A stretch of DNA of 64,000 bases from Typhlomys cinereus (taxonomy: Eukaryota; Chordata; Mammalia; Rodentia; Platacanthomyidae), in NCBI GenBank assembly GCA_023101885.1, contig JALPQD010000214.1, forward strand, positions 2,976,001 to 3,040,000, written 5' to 3'. The position numbers were made by a program, and so were the translations under genes. The stretch's first letter is position 1, and each line of letters opens with the position of its first letter. The notes below the pieces were generated by a model. The model saw nothing but the letters and a program-made list of their open reading frames with translations, made no database searches and was not told the origin of the DNA. Positions 47,188 through 57,814 of the stretch are shown one piece after another.

Positions 47188-47480
47188 AGGCTCAAGGCCC
47201 TTATTGTTTTTGGTTCTCTAATACAATGCATCATGGCAGAAGCATACAGTACACCAAAGCTTACTTTCTACTTATGATAGAGGAAAGAGAAGGAGAGGGA
47301 AAGGTGGAGAAGGCAGGGAAAAGCTGAAGTACCACCACTCCTTGAAAACATGTCTTAGTTACCTAGACCTCCCATAAGGTCCATCTCCTAATGTTTTTAC
47401 CAGTTCCAGTAGTGCCAAGATGGGACTGAGACTTTATCTTATGGTATTCCGGGAAGGCATTCAAACTGTTGCATTTACTA
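47086..47480 (+). repeat. Medium-reiterated repeat (type of 22665) with (GA)n
   Basis: Landmarks 'tgactatagcaaataccagagatcaatta', a pure (GA)n run at 47119-47183, 'catcatggcagaagcatacag', 'acctagacctcccataaggtcc' and 'aaggcattcaaactgttgca'. The GA run sits where other copies carry shorter GA-rich sequence, so it probably expanded in place. Confidence 0.55.
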
Positions 47481-47900
47481 TTGGCCCCCAAAGGTTCATT
47501 CCCATCTCACATTACAAAATACACTCGATCCATTCAAAGAATCCCCCAATCTTTTTTAAATATGATTCAGTAGATCAAGTTCAAAGTCTCTTCGAGTTTA
47601 GACAAACTCAGTTGTGAGCTCTCATGAAAACATCAAGACAAGGAAGGTCTTGGCACACCCTGGCTCTCTGGCTCGACTAGCTGCAAAACACGCCTTTTCT
47701 TGAGTAATTTCTTGAGTAATTTCTAGCAGGCTTTATAAGTTCCTGGCATCTCTATCTTCCTGGAGCCAGTGTTCCAAATAAGACTTCTTCACACATTGTG
47801 TGCTGTTGAATTACAGACACACTGATGATGATGGCATTTTAATAATCTAACTAGAAGTATTTTGTTATTGTTTTTCTGTATTTAATATAATCCTTACGAC
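47481..47900. other. No gene recognised
   Basis: Holds a small tandem duplication, TTTCTTGAGTAA repeated in direct succession near 47697-47722. Otherwise nothing recognised. Confidence 0.5.
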
Positions 47901-47921
47901 TGTTCTGTTAAGTTCTCCTTT

Positions 47922-47933
47922 TTAAAAAACTCA

Positions 47934-47976
<43 letters not shown>

Positions 47977-48189
47977 CAGAGGGCACTGTGTATCCCTGTG
48001 GAGGCCCAAGGGTGACTTCTATCCTAGATTACTTCTATCTCCCTTTTGTTTAGCTCTGGCTTTTCCCAAGCTCAGCTCACTAGAGGCAGAAGTGCAGGCC
48101 GATACCCTGCATGTTTTTATGTAGGACCTGAGATCTGATTTCAGGACCTTTCAGACAGTGTCTTAACCCTTGAGCCATCTCTCCAGGCC
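47922..48189 (-). repeat. B2-like SINE
   Basis: Antisense copy: long TG tail (47936-47973), 'accagagggcactgtgtatccctgtggaggcccaagggtgac', body, and head 'cttaacccttgagccatctctccagg'. Flanked by TTAAGTTCTCCTTTTT / CTAAGTTCCCCTTTGA, a partly matching duplication. Confidence 0.9.
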
Positions 48190-48934
48190 TAAGTTCCCCT
48201 TTGATTATGGTATAAATCCATATGTAGAAATACCCTCCCCTTAAATGTTACAGTGCAGTAGTGTTTAATATCTTTATAAAGTTGTGCCATCATTAGAAGC
48301 TAATTTTCATCATCCCAAGAAGAAAGTTTATGCTATGAGCATTCACTTCCCAACTTTTAGCAACTACTACTTTACTTTCTGCCTTGTACTTTTACTTTTT
48401 CTGTAGATTTCATATAAGCAGAATCATGCAGCCTGAGCCTTTTGTACTGGATGTCTTCCACTTGGCATTTAAGATTTTCAGTGGTGTTGATTGTTAAATC
48501 TTTTGTAGCTGACAGTATCTCATTGAATGTGCACACCGCATTTTGTTTATTCACTCATTAGTGGATGGGCATTTGGCTGGTTTCCTTATTTTGACAACTA
48601 CCAATACATTGTTTGCTTTTGTGTAGACGTATGTTTTCATTTCTCCTGGACAAATATATAAGAATAAAATTGTTGGTTAGGATGTGACTATGTCTAGGTT
48701 TTGAGCAATTACCTCATCCGCAGAAAGCATTTCAGTCCTCTGTACAAGACTGCCATCTGGTGACAGGCACTGTAAAGCATGGCTGGGGAAGAAGTGCTCT
48801 GATTCATATGGTGAGAGAAAAAGGTGTGTTTTAAGATTTATCTCATGTGACTTGACTTCATTACAAGTTGATGATTTCGAGGAAAACAATAATAAAGCTT
48901 GTGGGCACAAGCAATCTGATCCACAAATCAGTGA
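48190..48934. other. No gene recognised
   Basis: AT-rich. Part of 48400-48700 ('ctgtagatttcatataagcagaatcatgcag' and onward) has the feel of an old interspersed repeat, but I cannot name it. Confidence 0.4.
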
Positions 48935-48986
48935 TTGTGTGTGACTGTGTGCGTGCGTGCATGCGTGTGTGTATGTGTGTGTGTGT

Positions 48987-49022
<36 letters not shown>

Positions 49023-49180
49023 ACGTGTGTGTGTGTGTGTGTATACCTGTGTGTGTGTGTAGGTCAGAGGTTGCTATTGGTTGCCTCCTTCAATTGCTTA
49101 TCCACCTTTTTTTTCTGAGACAAGGTCTCTCCCTGAACCTGGAGTTCACCAGGAGCTTATTGCCCACAGTTCTGAAGTTG
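48935..49180 (-). repeat. B3-like SINE fragment with long TG/CG-punctuated microsatellite
   Basis: TG dinucleotides with scattered GC and TA steps occupy 48935-49060. They are followed by 'aggtcagaggttgctattggttgcctccttcaattgc' and 'tgagacaaggtctctccctgaacctggagttcacc', which fit an antisense B3 body. The head is missing. Alternating purine-pyrimidine sequence of this length may adopt Z-DNA. Confidence 0.65.
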
Positions 49181-49384
49181 AAAAGTCTACGATCAATGCA
49201 CCACCAGATGCGCTTTCTCCTTCCACAATGTCTTGTTGCTGTGTCCTCATATGCCATGGAATGGTAAGGCAAGGAAAGATGAATGCCGGCTCCCGATGTA
49301 GCTCGAGCTGGTAAAGCATGTCCATTTCTACCCCGTCCAATGACAAATTTTCATACCATTTTTTAAAAATTCTGATGAGGTCTT

Positions 49385-50094
49385 ATTTAACTTCTTTCAG
49401 TTTTAGGGGGTAGGAATTCCAAGGCAGATTAACACTTGGTGATGCGTGTTTTACAGTAGAAGATAGGAGGTAAGAGATTTTGTGAAAATACAACTGTAAA
49501 AGGGTGTTAATTCTTCCTTTTACCCCACCTATGCTACAGACATTAACCCTTTCATGAGGGCATAGTTATTGTAACCTAATTATCTAGGTCTTTTAAATTT
49601 CTTCCTTGTTTGTTTTAAAATAAAATATTACTACATTGGCTGAGCTGGACTCAGACTCATGGACTCTTACTCCTTAGTATCTAGATTTACTTAGCCTTTT
49701 AACTATCTCTTAAAGGTCCTATCTATCAATATTGCTGTATATGTGATTATAATGCCAGAATATGAACTGTAGAGTGCAAATTAAAATTATAGTTGTGGTT
49801 TACTACAGTATTAGGTCATATAGTATAGAGGAACTTACACTTTTACATATTGAAATACAATATAATATAGGTAATCGTTATAATTTGGTACTATAGTTAG
49901 ACATGGTACTTTACATGTATGCATGTTAATTTTTGTAATTGTTATTTAGGAATATTTTAGAATTATTTAGGGAAAATTGCAAAATATGTATGTTTGCATA
50001 TGTTTGAGGATATATATCAGTGTTGGGGTACTGACATAACATGTATGAGGTTCAATCCCCAGTACTGAAAACATAGAACAAAAGTAGTATTATT
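49385..50094 (+). other. AT-rich non-L1 segment inside a putative chimeric insertion
   Basis: About 710 bp of AT-rich sequence with no L1 homology that I can see, ending in an ID-like relic. It lies between a 20-bp direct repeat at 49365-49384 and the point where L1 sequence starts (about 50095). The matching repeat sits after the L1 poly(A) at 51532-51551. It may therefore have been carried in with the L1. Confidence 0.4.
50020..50092 (+). repeat. ID-like SINE relic
   Basis: The string 'gttggggtactgacataacatgtatgaggttcaatccccagtactg' follows the ID element, with its B-box-like 'ggttcaatcccc'. Diverged; the A tail is impure. Confidence 0.55.
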
Positions 50095-51531
50095 AAAAAA
50101 ATTTAAGGATTGAAATGTCATATAACCATACTATACTACTACTGGGAATAATCTCCCATAATACAGAAATTCACTACAGCGACACAAGCACAGCCGTGTT
50201 CATTGCAGCACTATTTATAATAGAAAAATCATCGAATCAACCCAAATGTCCAAGAGTTGATGAATGGATGATAAAAATGTGGTACATTTATACTTCTCAG
50301 TCATCAAAAAAGATGAATTAATGAAATTTGGCAGGAAACGGATGGAATTAGAAGAAATTATGTGGAGTGAAATATCCCAGACACAGAAAATTAGACGCCT
50401 TATGTACTCCCTAATAAGTGGATCCTGGTTATTAAATCCACTGAATGGCATACTCAAAGGTAAATCTCTGTAATACCCACCATAATCACAAAGGATTATA
50501 AATAGGAAAGAAGGCCCAAAAAAGACCTCAAAAGAAAGAAGACAAAGCAACACACTTCAATAGAGAAATTAGGCCATAGTCAGGTACTTTATGTAAATAG
50601 TGAAACATCTGACGCAGCTCACTCTCACTTCCCTTCCTGTTCACTTGGGACTGAACAGGTTTGATCTCCCCAAGTCAGATAGGGTATAAGGGCTGACAGT
50701 TAGATGGTAACCAATCAGCAAACAGGAGACTAGCCCTTCTCACTGCTGTACCTACTCCTCCTTTGAGTATTAAGATCTTCGCTTAAGCATTCTTTTATCT
50801 TTGGTTAGGAGATGACCTCGACAACTAATCAGAATACAGCCAAGGACAATGTAGGAACAGCAAAACTTAAAACAAAACAAAACAAAAAAAACATAATTTA
50901 GAACACCAACACGCTACAATATTCACCTAAAACCAGAACAGCCAAATCTCTGCCCATCCTAAAGCTCAGGGAAACTTGTAGAAGAAAGGATGGCAAGATT
51001 GTAAGATCCTAAAGATGGGAAGGACCAATGATATGCAGATACTCCACACAAGTCAGGGCTGAAGCGCCAGGATATAGCAATGTGATTGGACCTTGCCTGA
51101 CCTGCACAATGGCTGACATGTTAACAATTCCCCAATTGTAGTAGGAATCACAGGAGAAAAGGTTCAGGCAGAAGGATTCTTGGAGACAAGGGGTTAAACA
51201 ACCATAATAGAGTTCCCATGCTAGTGGGCAGCCCAAGAAGGGGCTCCAAGCTGTACCATTGAGTCCTTAACCCTCACTAGTATAGATGATTTAGAGGGAA
51301 ATTCAGAGCCCACATAGATGCTCTGGAAGATGGAAGAGAGAAAGTGGGAAGCACAAAGAGAGGAAGAGGAAAGGAAAAGGTGTGAGGGAGGGGAAGCGGA
51401 AGGGGGGAAATGCAATGGGGGAAAATGGGTAAAGAGAGGGGGAGGGAGAAGAAGGGGCATAACCTATTGAGCTTGTATGGTTAGGCCAAAAACAGGTAAT
51501 TAAAAAATTTATAATAAACAAAAAATGAAAA
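50095..51531 (+). mobile_element. 5'-truncated L1, sense strand
   Basis: Starts inside the last ~110 codons of ORF2 and continues through the 3'UTR to an A-rich end. The translation of 50115-50420 matches the C-terminus of the full-length L1's ORF2 (shared FIAALF, NQPKCP, VDEW, WYIYT and SQTQKI) but is frameshifted near 50270-50300. The 3'UTR (50430 onward) aligns with that of the antisense L1 and includes a G-rich tract at about 51385-51452. It is older than the copy at 53 kb, judging by divergence. Confidence 0.88.
50115..50425 (+). pseudogene. L1 ORF2p C-terminal fragment
   Basis: A remnant of the last ~100 residues of ORF2p in two frames (50115-50321 and 50264-50473), joined by a frameshift near 50290. 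It lies downstream of the reverse transcriptase and Cys-rich knuckle, so it has no catalytic capacity. Confidence 0.85.
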
Positions 51532-51551
51532 AAAAATTCTGATGGGGTCTT

Positions 51552-52129
51552 GCCAAAATGATACAATCTCCAGTCTGAATGGGAATCTCCTGCTATGAGA
51601 AGCTGAGGTGAGGAGAGGAGTCTGCACCCCCCAAGACCTGTAGCCAAAACACTTCCTGAGCAGCCCGTGTAAGTGGCAGGTACTCGCCTGAGACCTGAGG
51701 CTGGGCAACATGGGCTAAGACAGAGCACAGGGACCACTGCGGGGACATGTGTGGTTTGGTTCCCAGCTCAACTAACTTCTTCTGTTTGGCCAAGTTTCTT
51801 TACAGTGTAGCTTTCCAGGATTATGAGCTTTCAGGTAGATGATGCTTCCTCCAGAAGCAAACTCAAAACCCAGAGATACATGATATCATCTTATGTATTA
51901 TGTATTTTATAAATATATGAAACTCCCAATTTTGAAATCATCAACTTAACAAGTTAATGATTACCATTTTCCCATATACTATTGGCTCCATCGTGCCAAA
52001 AAAAATTGTTTTTTTTTTTCAGCACTGTAATCAATAGGATTTTGCGTTGGCTGGTCTTCAAAATCACTAACGGAACTTTAAATGATGTAGTCCCATTTCA
52101 GACTGACACACCTACCGTTATCTTACATG
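51552..52129. other. No gene recognised
   Basis: Immediately 3' of the truncated L1. Overlapping minus-strand frames (51303-51793) read through the antisense of the L1 G-rich 3'UTR and are not genes. Confidence 0.5.
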
Positions 52130-52133
52130 TATT

Positions 52134-52183
<50 letters not shown>

Positions 52184-52333
52184 TGAATTTGTGCGTATAT
52201 GGTAAGCTACAGACCACTGTGGAGATCAGAGACAACTTACAAGAGTTTGTTCTTTCCTTCTACCATATGGGTTCTTGAAGTGTTGAGTTTGGTGGCCAGA
52301 ATCTTTACCCGCTAAGTCATGTCTCTGGCCCAT
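52130..52333 (-). repeat. B2-type SINE relic with TG tail
   Basis: A TG run (52138-52178), then 'accactgtggagatcagagacaactt', 'gttcttgaagtgttgag' and the antisense head 'tttacccgctaagtcatgtctctggccc'. It resembles classical B2/B3 rather than the window's main SINE, so it is probably older. Confidence 0.65.
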
Positions 52334-53033
52334 AAGCATCATTGCTGAAAGAGGATATTATATAGTATTTCATGCATTTTCCCCCAGGTGTACTGTGGTA
52401 CCATCTTGGACTTTGCCCCCAGTTTCATGGCAACCAGAACAAAACAGTACTACAGAAAGTCAGACCTTGAATGCTGAGAGCTACATCTCTGCTACGTAGT
52501 GATTTGAAACGTTTCATCTTGGCAGGTGATCCACTAAGGCTCAAAAAGTTCCAAAGTGAAATACTCTACATTGGAGGGAGGCTCCTTAAGCCTTGAAAAG
52601 TTCTTGAAGCGAACACAATTCACATGGGCTTCTGCTCCAAGGTAAAGAAAGTAGTAAACTGCTTAGAGAGGAACTGTCTGCAAATATTGCAAAGAGCTCC
52701 AGGATTGCAGCTTCCGAGAGTATCACTCATGTTGGGGTGGGCCTTTTTGGTGATGCAGTTGTAAGTAATCTGTGTTTCTGTGAGTAGCCACTTAACTATA
52801 TACTTCCCTTAAGTTTCATCAAGTTACTTTGGTCTCTCATTGGACTCACATCTGGGTGAATAGACATTTTTGTGTTGTCTTCCCAGGAAAAACTGTCATG
52901 CAACAAAGGGTCAGGTATCTGTGTAGTGTAGCTGCCCCCTGACATGGATTTCTGTTTTATCATGGTGTGAAAGTGATGCACATTTAGTAGGAATGTTCTT
53001 TGAATTTTGAGTTTTGGTGTATTCCTCTTGGAT
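52334..53033. other. No gene recognised
   Basis: Unique-looking. The only frame (52796-52981 minus, 61 codons) is short and without a domain. Confidence 0.5.
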
Positions 53034-53050
53034 TAAAGATAGGTGAGGTG

Positions 53051-53608
53051 CCTAGAACTAGGCCAGCCTAATCTCTCCCCATCCTGAAGCTCAGGGAAAT
53101 TTGCAGAAGAGGGGGCAGTAAGATTGTAAGAGCACAAGGATGGGAGGAGTCATGATATGCAAGATACTCCACACAAGTAAGGGCCGAAGCAATCATAACT
53201 GGACTTTGCATGCCCACGCAATGTCCAACACACTATTGACCCCACAAAGTCTAGCATTTGCTAAAGGCACCAAGATCCTTGGAGACAAGGGATTGACAGC
53301 CAGAGTAGTGTTCCTATGCTTAAGGGGAACACAGGAAAAGGTTCAGGGAAATGCCACTGGGTCCATGTGCGTCATTGGAGAGGAGGGCCCAGAGGAGAGT
53401 CTGGGATGCACATTAAAGGATTCTCCGGAGATTGGGGGGGGGGAGGCACTGGGGGATGGGGAGGGAGGGGTGAGGGGAGGGGGAGCAGGGGAGTGGGGGG
53501 GAGGAGGAAGGAGGGAGGGAACCGGTGTACCTATTAAGTTTGTATGAGCAGAAATAATAATAAAAAATGTTTAAAAAAAGAAAAAGAAAAACTAGTAGAA
53601 AAAATAAA
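53051..53608 (+). mobile_element. Strongly 5'-truncated L1 (3'UTR only), sense, recent
   Basis: Carries only the L1 3'UTR ('cagcctaatctctccccatcctg' onward) with the conserved block around 53290-53420, a G-rich tract (53430-53520) and an A-rich tail. It closely matches the 3'UTR of the full-length antisense L1. The perfect 17-mer TAAAGATAGGTGAGGTG stands at 53034-53050 and again at 53609-53625. The perfect duplication and high identity indicate a late insertion. Confidence 0.93.
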
Positions 53609-53826
53609 TAAAGATAGGTGAGGTGATACTTTCTTCAATATTGGCAGCACACGGTCAGCCAAGAAACCACAGCCCATGTTCTCCAGTGTACTACATCACT
53701 GGGCTATGATATCAGTAAATGGTAAATGAGTTTTTTATTGAATGATAATTTCAACATTTTAAAGATTCATTGGGACAAACACCCTACAGCAAGCCAAGGA
53801 GCATCTGTAATTTTTAAAAGCTCCAC

Positions 53827-54110
53827 AGGAGGGCTAGAGAGATGGCTTAGAGGTTAAGACTATGTCTTGCAAGCAGAAGGTCCTGAGTTCGGATCCCAGG
53901 TCCCACATAAAAAATGCCAGGTGAAAATGATGACGGTCTGCACTTCTGGCCCTGGTGGGCAGTGCTTGGCTAGGAAATCCTAGAGTGAAGCAAGAAGGAG
54001 GTAGAAACAATCCAGGATGATTCCTGAAGTCACCCTTGGTCCTTCACAGGGATATTCAGTACCCTGTGATACACACACACGCACACACAAAAAAAAATTT
54101 TTAAAAGCTT
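53827..54110 (+). repeat. B2-like SINE, near full-length
   Basis: Main-subfamily copy: 'gggctagagagatggcttagaggttaag', 'ggtcctgagttcggatcccagg', 'cttctggccctggtgggcag', 'caatccaggatgattcctg', CA tail and A tract. Flanked by AAAAGCTCCACAGGAG / AAAAGCTTCACAAGAG. Confidence 0.93.
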
Positions 54111-54164
54111 CACAAGAGACTTTAATATAAAAGCAGGATTGAAAATAGAATAAATTAATTTTGT

Positions 54165-54196
54165 ATGGACTTCCAACTTTGGAGTTGGAAGTCCAT
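54165..54196. repeat. Perfect 14-bp inverted repeat with 4-nt loop
   Basis: The left arm ATGGACTTCCAACT (54165-54178) and right arm AGTTGGAAGTCCAT (54183-54196) are exact reverse complements around TTGG. It lies just beyond a SINE target-site duplication and belongs to no recognised repeat. It lacks a run of T expected for a terminator. Confidence 0.95.
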
Positions 54197-54789
54197 TTTC
54201 TGTTCTGACATATCTTTTTCCATTCAGATGTATATTAGTTAAATAACTATTGGATAAATAAATAGAAATATAGATAAATACATATTGGAAATATTCATTT
54301 TTTCTGAGCTGACAGAATCATGGGAAGTCATAGGTGGTAGGTGGGAAGTATGTGACTCTTTTCCACGGCCCTGGGGGGATTGATTGTACCTCTGGCTGGA
54401 CCAGGAACAAAGGTTATAATTTGCCAGGGTTATGAAACTTCTGGGCAAGAACATTTACTCTCCCATGGGTAAGCATGGACTCTGCTTGGTTTTTTAAGCA
54501 CCTTTTTGTGCAAGATATTATGCTGAACATTTGCAATCTTCTGTCTCTTTTAATGTTCACAGATGGTGCTGAAAGATTGATTTTTCACTTCTCACTGGCA
54601 AGGAGAATGAACCAAAGCTCGATAAAGCTTGTTCGTCATGACAAGGTCATTTGTAAGGGATTCTGACACTCATCAGTTACCTGGTTCTAAAGCCACCTTT
54701 TTCGGAAGGGTCAAGCATGGGCATGTACTCTAGGCTTCTCAAGACTTATTCCTTCCTGACTTATTCCTCTTAGACTGTGATTCTATTTT
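54197..54789. other. No gene recognised
   Basis: Unique-looking; short frames only. Confidence 0.5.
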
Positions 54790-54864
54790 TTTAAGGTTTA
54801 TTTTTGTTTCTGTATATGCGCATGTGATGCAGGCACACAAGGCGGTGTGCACGTGGTGGTTGTC

Positions 54865-55215
54865 ACGGTCACTCTTAACTATTGTTGTGAGAGAGCACCC
54901 AAAGTCAACAAGTTAAGGGAGAAAGGGAGATTTATTCAGCTTGCGGTTCCAGAGAGGAGATTCAGTTTCTCATGGTGGAAGCGGCATGGCTGGCTGGCTG
55001 AAGGTAGAGGAGGCTATGTCACTGCAGACATCTTGGAGGCTGAGAGCTTTGAGACTGCTTGCTGCAGAGGCAGACCTCTCCTGGAGGTAGGGTGGGACTA
55101 ATCCACCTCAAGGCCCACCCCTTGTGACTGCCTTCTTCCAGCAAGACTTCACCTCTCAAGGTGCCATGATCTTGCCAAACACAAGGTATAGAGGACATAT
55201 ATCAAACCATGACAG
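54865..55215 (+). repeat. Medium-reiterated repeat (related in plan to 22665)
   Basis: Has 'ttaagggagaaagggagatttattcagcttgcgg', 'tcatggtggaagcggcatggctgg', 'ctggaggtagggtgggactaatcc', 'aaggcccaccccttgtgactgccttcttccagcaagact'. Together with a possible related tail at 55330-55500 ('gatgaacggtaccctctgcaactgtgaacccaa') it looks like a common rodent medium-reiterated element. Confidence 0.5.
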
Positions 55216-55500
55216 TGGCACTGGTTTGAAAGATTGTAAAACATTTCAGAAGTGAACCTAAGTGTGGAGGTGAGTTCTGGGGGCTGACCTTTGAGGATAC
55301 AGTCCAGTCTGCCTTCCAGTTCAGTCTTTGCTTCCTGGTTGGCCATAGTAAGAGAAGCACCAGGCGTATGGCTGCTGGTAGAGCTCCTCTGAGATGCCTT
55401 CCTTCAGTGATGAACGGTACCCTCTGCAACTGTGAACCCAAGTGAAACCTTCCTCCCTCAGGTTGCCTTTTGCAGGGGCTGTAGCAAGTATAGATCAAGC

Positions 55501-56549
55501 TGGTGCAAAACAGACAGCAGTAGAAACTTATCTCCTGCTCTTTGGCCTTTTCGGTGTCTGTTATTTGTCCTGTGATCTAATCTCGGGATGGGAAGATTGA
55601 TACCACACAGCTCAACGATCCTTTTCCCTAAAACTATATTTAAGGTCCTCATTGTTTCTAGCATTGTAGCAGCAATGTGTCCTTTCAGATACTGTTAACC
55701 GTAGACATTTTCTGACCATCAGAGGACGCAGTAAATCACGTGTCTTTATGTACCTCCTTGTACCTCCCCTGTGACAGTTGTTGACTGTTTACACTTGCTG
55801 ACGTCTATATGTATTTCCTTGCACACCTTCCCGTACTTCACTTAAGTGTCTCTTGTTCCCATGACATTTTGCTGCTCCTTGTTAATCTTTATAGTCACTG
55901 ATTCCGGATGATTCCCTATGTGAAACACATAAACAGGTCTAGCTGAGAATAAGCTTGTCTCAGTGCAGTCTCACCCTGGGCTGTCTGCAGATCCCTCTAG
56001 TCCCTGCCTGGAGTAATTCCTGTCACTCCCTTTCAGAGACCCCATGTTACTGTAAATGCTGACACAGCCTTTGTCAGGTATTTTATTACAGTATCATGAT
56101 TATAAGGATCTTTGTAAGACAGAGACTTCTAAATACACGACCAAAGTCATATTTGTGAAGAATGGGCAGGAAAAGAGATATAACACTGATATGTGGTGAT
56201 GCTACTAAAAGCCATATGGAGCGGCATATGAGAGCCAGTGATGAAGTAAGATGAGGCTTACTTTAGAGCAGGTCGACTCAGCTTCTCCACAGAGCCAGCT
56301 ACCAGTCTCTGGAGCTGGAGGCTCTTCACCAGCCTTATAGGTGAGGGTATCACAAAAGAATCTTTGTGCCTTGATGCTTGTGGGACAACAAGGATCAAAT
56401 GGCTCTTTATGTAGTTATAATTCTTCATTCCTCGAGGAATTTCATCTTGAAATAGTTAATGTGATAGATTTGAGACGTCTATTAACTCTCTTGACATAAA
56501 GCCATATCTTCCCGTATAGATACAGCACCTGAATTCTTTTTTTTTTTTT
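55501..56549. other. No gene recognised
   Basis: Unique-looking. A T tract at 56538-56549 precedes the next SINE. No credible frame. Confidence 0.5.
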
Positions 56550-56825
56550 AAATTAAGTGACTGGAGAAATGGTTCAGGGGTTAAGACTTTGCCTTACAAA
56601 CAGAAGTTCTGAATTTGGATCCCAGGTCCCACATAAAAACTCCAGGTAGAAACACCGGAGGCTTGTACTTCCGGCTCTGGTGAGCAGAGCCTGGGAAATC
56701 CCAGAGCAAAGCAAGGAGGTAGAAGCAATCCAGGAGGATTCCCAAAGTCACTCTTGGTCTTCCACAGTGCCTGCTGACACACATACACACACACAACACA
56801 CACAACTAACTATTTTTAAAAAGCC
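56550..56825 (+). repeat. B2-like SINE
   Basis: Main-subfamily copy: 'tgactggagaaatggttcaggggttaag', a diverged B-box-like 'gttctgaatttggatcccagg', 'gcaatccaggaggattccc', 'tcttccacagtgcctgctgac' and a short CA tail. An approximate AAATTAAGTGAC / AAATTAATGTAC pair flanks it. Confidence 0.88.
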
Positions 56826-57814
56826 AAAAAAATTAATGTACTATATACTACAAATAAGGCAAATTATTTTCCTTTGAGATCTCTCTTTTTCCTATTTTAT
56901 TTTTATATTGATAACATCATCTTCCTGGTGAATTAAGGAACCAGATATAATAGTCTGGACAAAGTCAGGAAAGAAAAAGCAACACATTAATAATAATAAT
57001 AAATGCACACATGCATACATAAACTATAAAAGGACTGGACTAGAAAGAAATGAATTGGAAAGAATCAGGACAGTAGATGAAGGCAGAAGCAGCTGCCCCC
57101 TCTGGGCTGAGGCAGGAGGCAGAGGGTCGGCTCCACCTTTCCAGGGCTCAGATCCAGTCCTTGCAGGAGAACATGGCACCGGAGCCGCCGTGCTAGCAGC
57201 ACTTGCCAGGAATCAGTCTTTCAGGGTGCCAAGGAAAGCCGTTCACAGGGATGCATGTCCCTAGAGGAGGTATTTTGCTAAAAGCCGTCTGAGAGGGGCT
57301 CCCGGGGGTGACTGTGGGTGGCAGGAACTGGGAATGCATCCAGCAGCGTGACAGGGCAGATACTGGGAAAGATATTCAGGAGCACACAGGAACCAGGAAG
57401 CAAACCTCTTTCCTCTGCGCGCTAGGACAGAGCTTAGCATCCTGCCAGTTGGCAAAGCAAACACGCTTAAAGGATCCAGATTCATTTTCAGGGATCAGGC
57501 TTCCCTGAATTTGAGGCTGAGAAGCTATAAGCTGCTAACAGGGAGTGATCACCCCAGGCTTCGTTCCTCCTTCACCCTCTGATCAGATTGGCGCCATATT
57601 CTGCAGAATCTTGGGAGCAGCTGAGCATCCCTAGAGTCTTGTCTTCATTCTCTGCCTCTTCCACGGTTTCTGATCTCAGCATTCAATATTTCTCATTTTC
57701 TTCTTACTTATTTCAAGAACTTTGCTCCATCAAATCTCTATCTATTACAGGGCCGCTTTGTCTGCAGGGAGGTTGGGAGGACCTTGGGGAAATGGTAGAC
57801 ACTGACCTAAAGGG
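56826..57814. other. No gene recognised
   Basis: Short frames on both strands (60-80 codons) overlap each other. An (AAT)n run lies near 56987-57002. Slightly GC-richer around 57090-57300 but not a CpG island. Confidence 0.5.
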
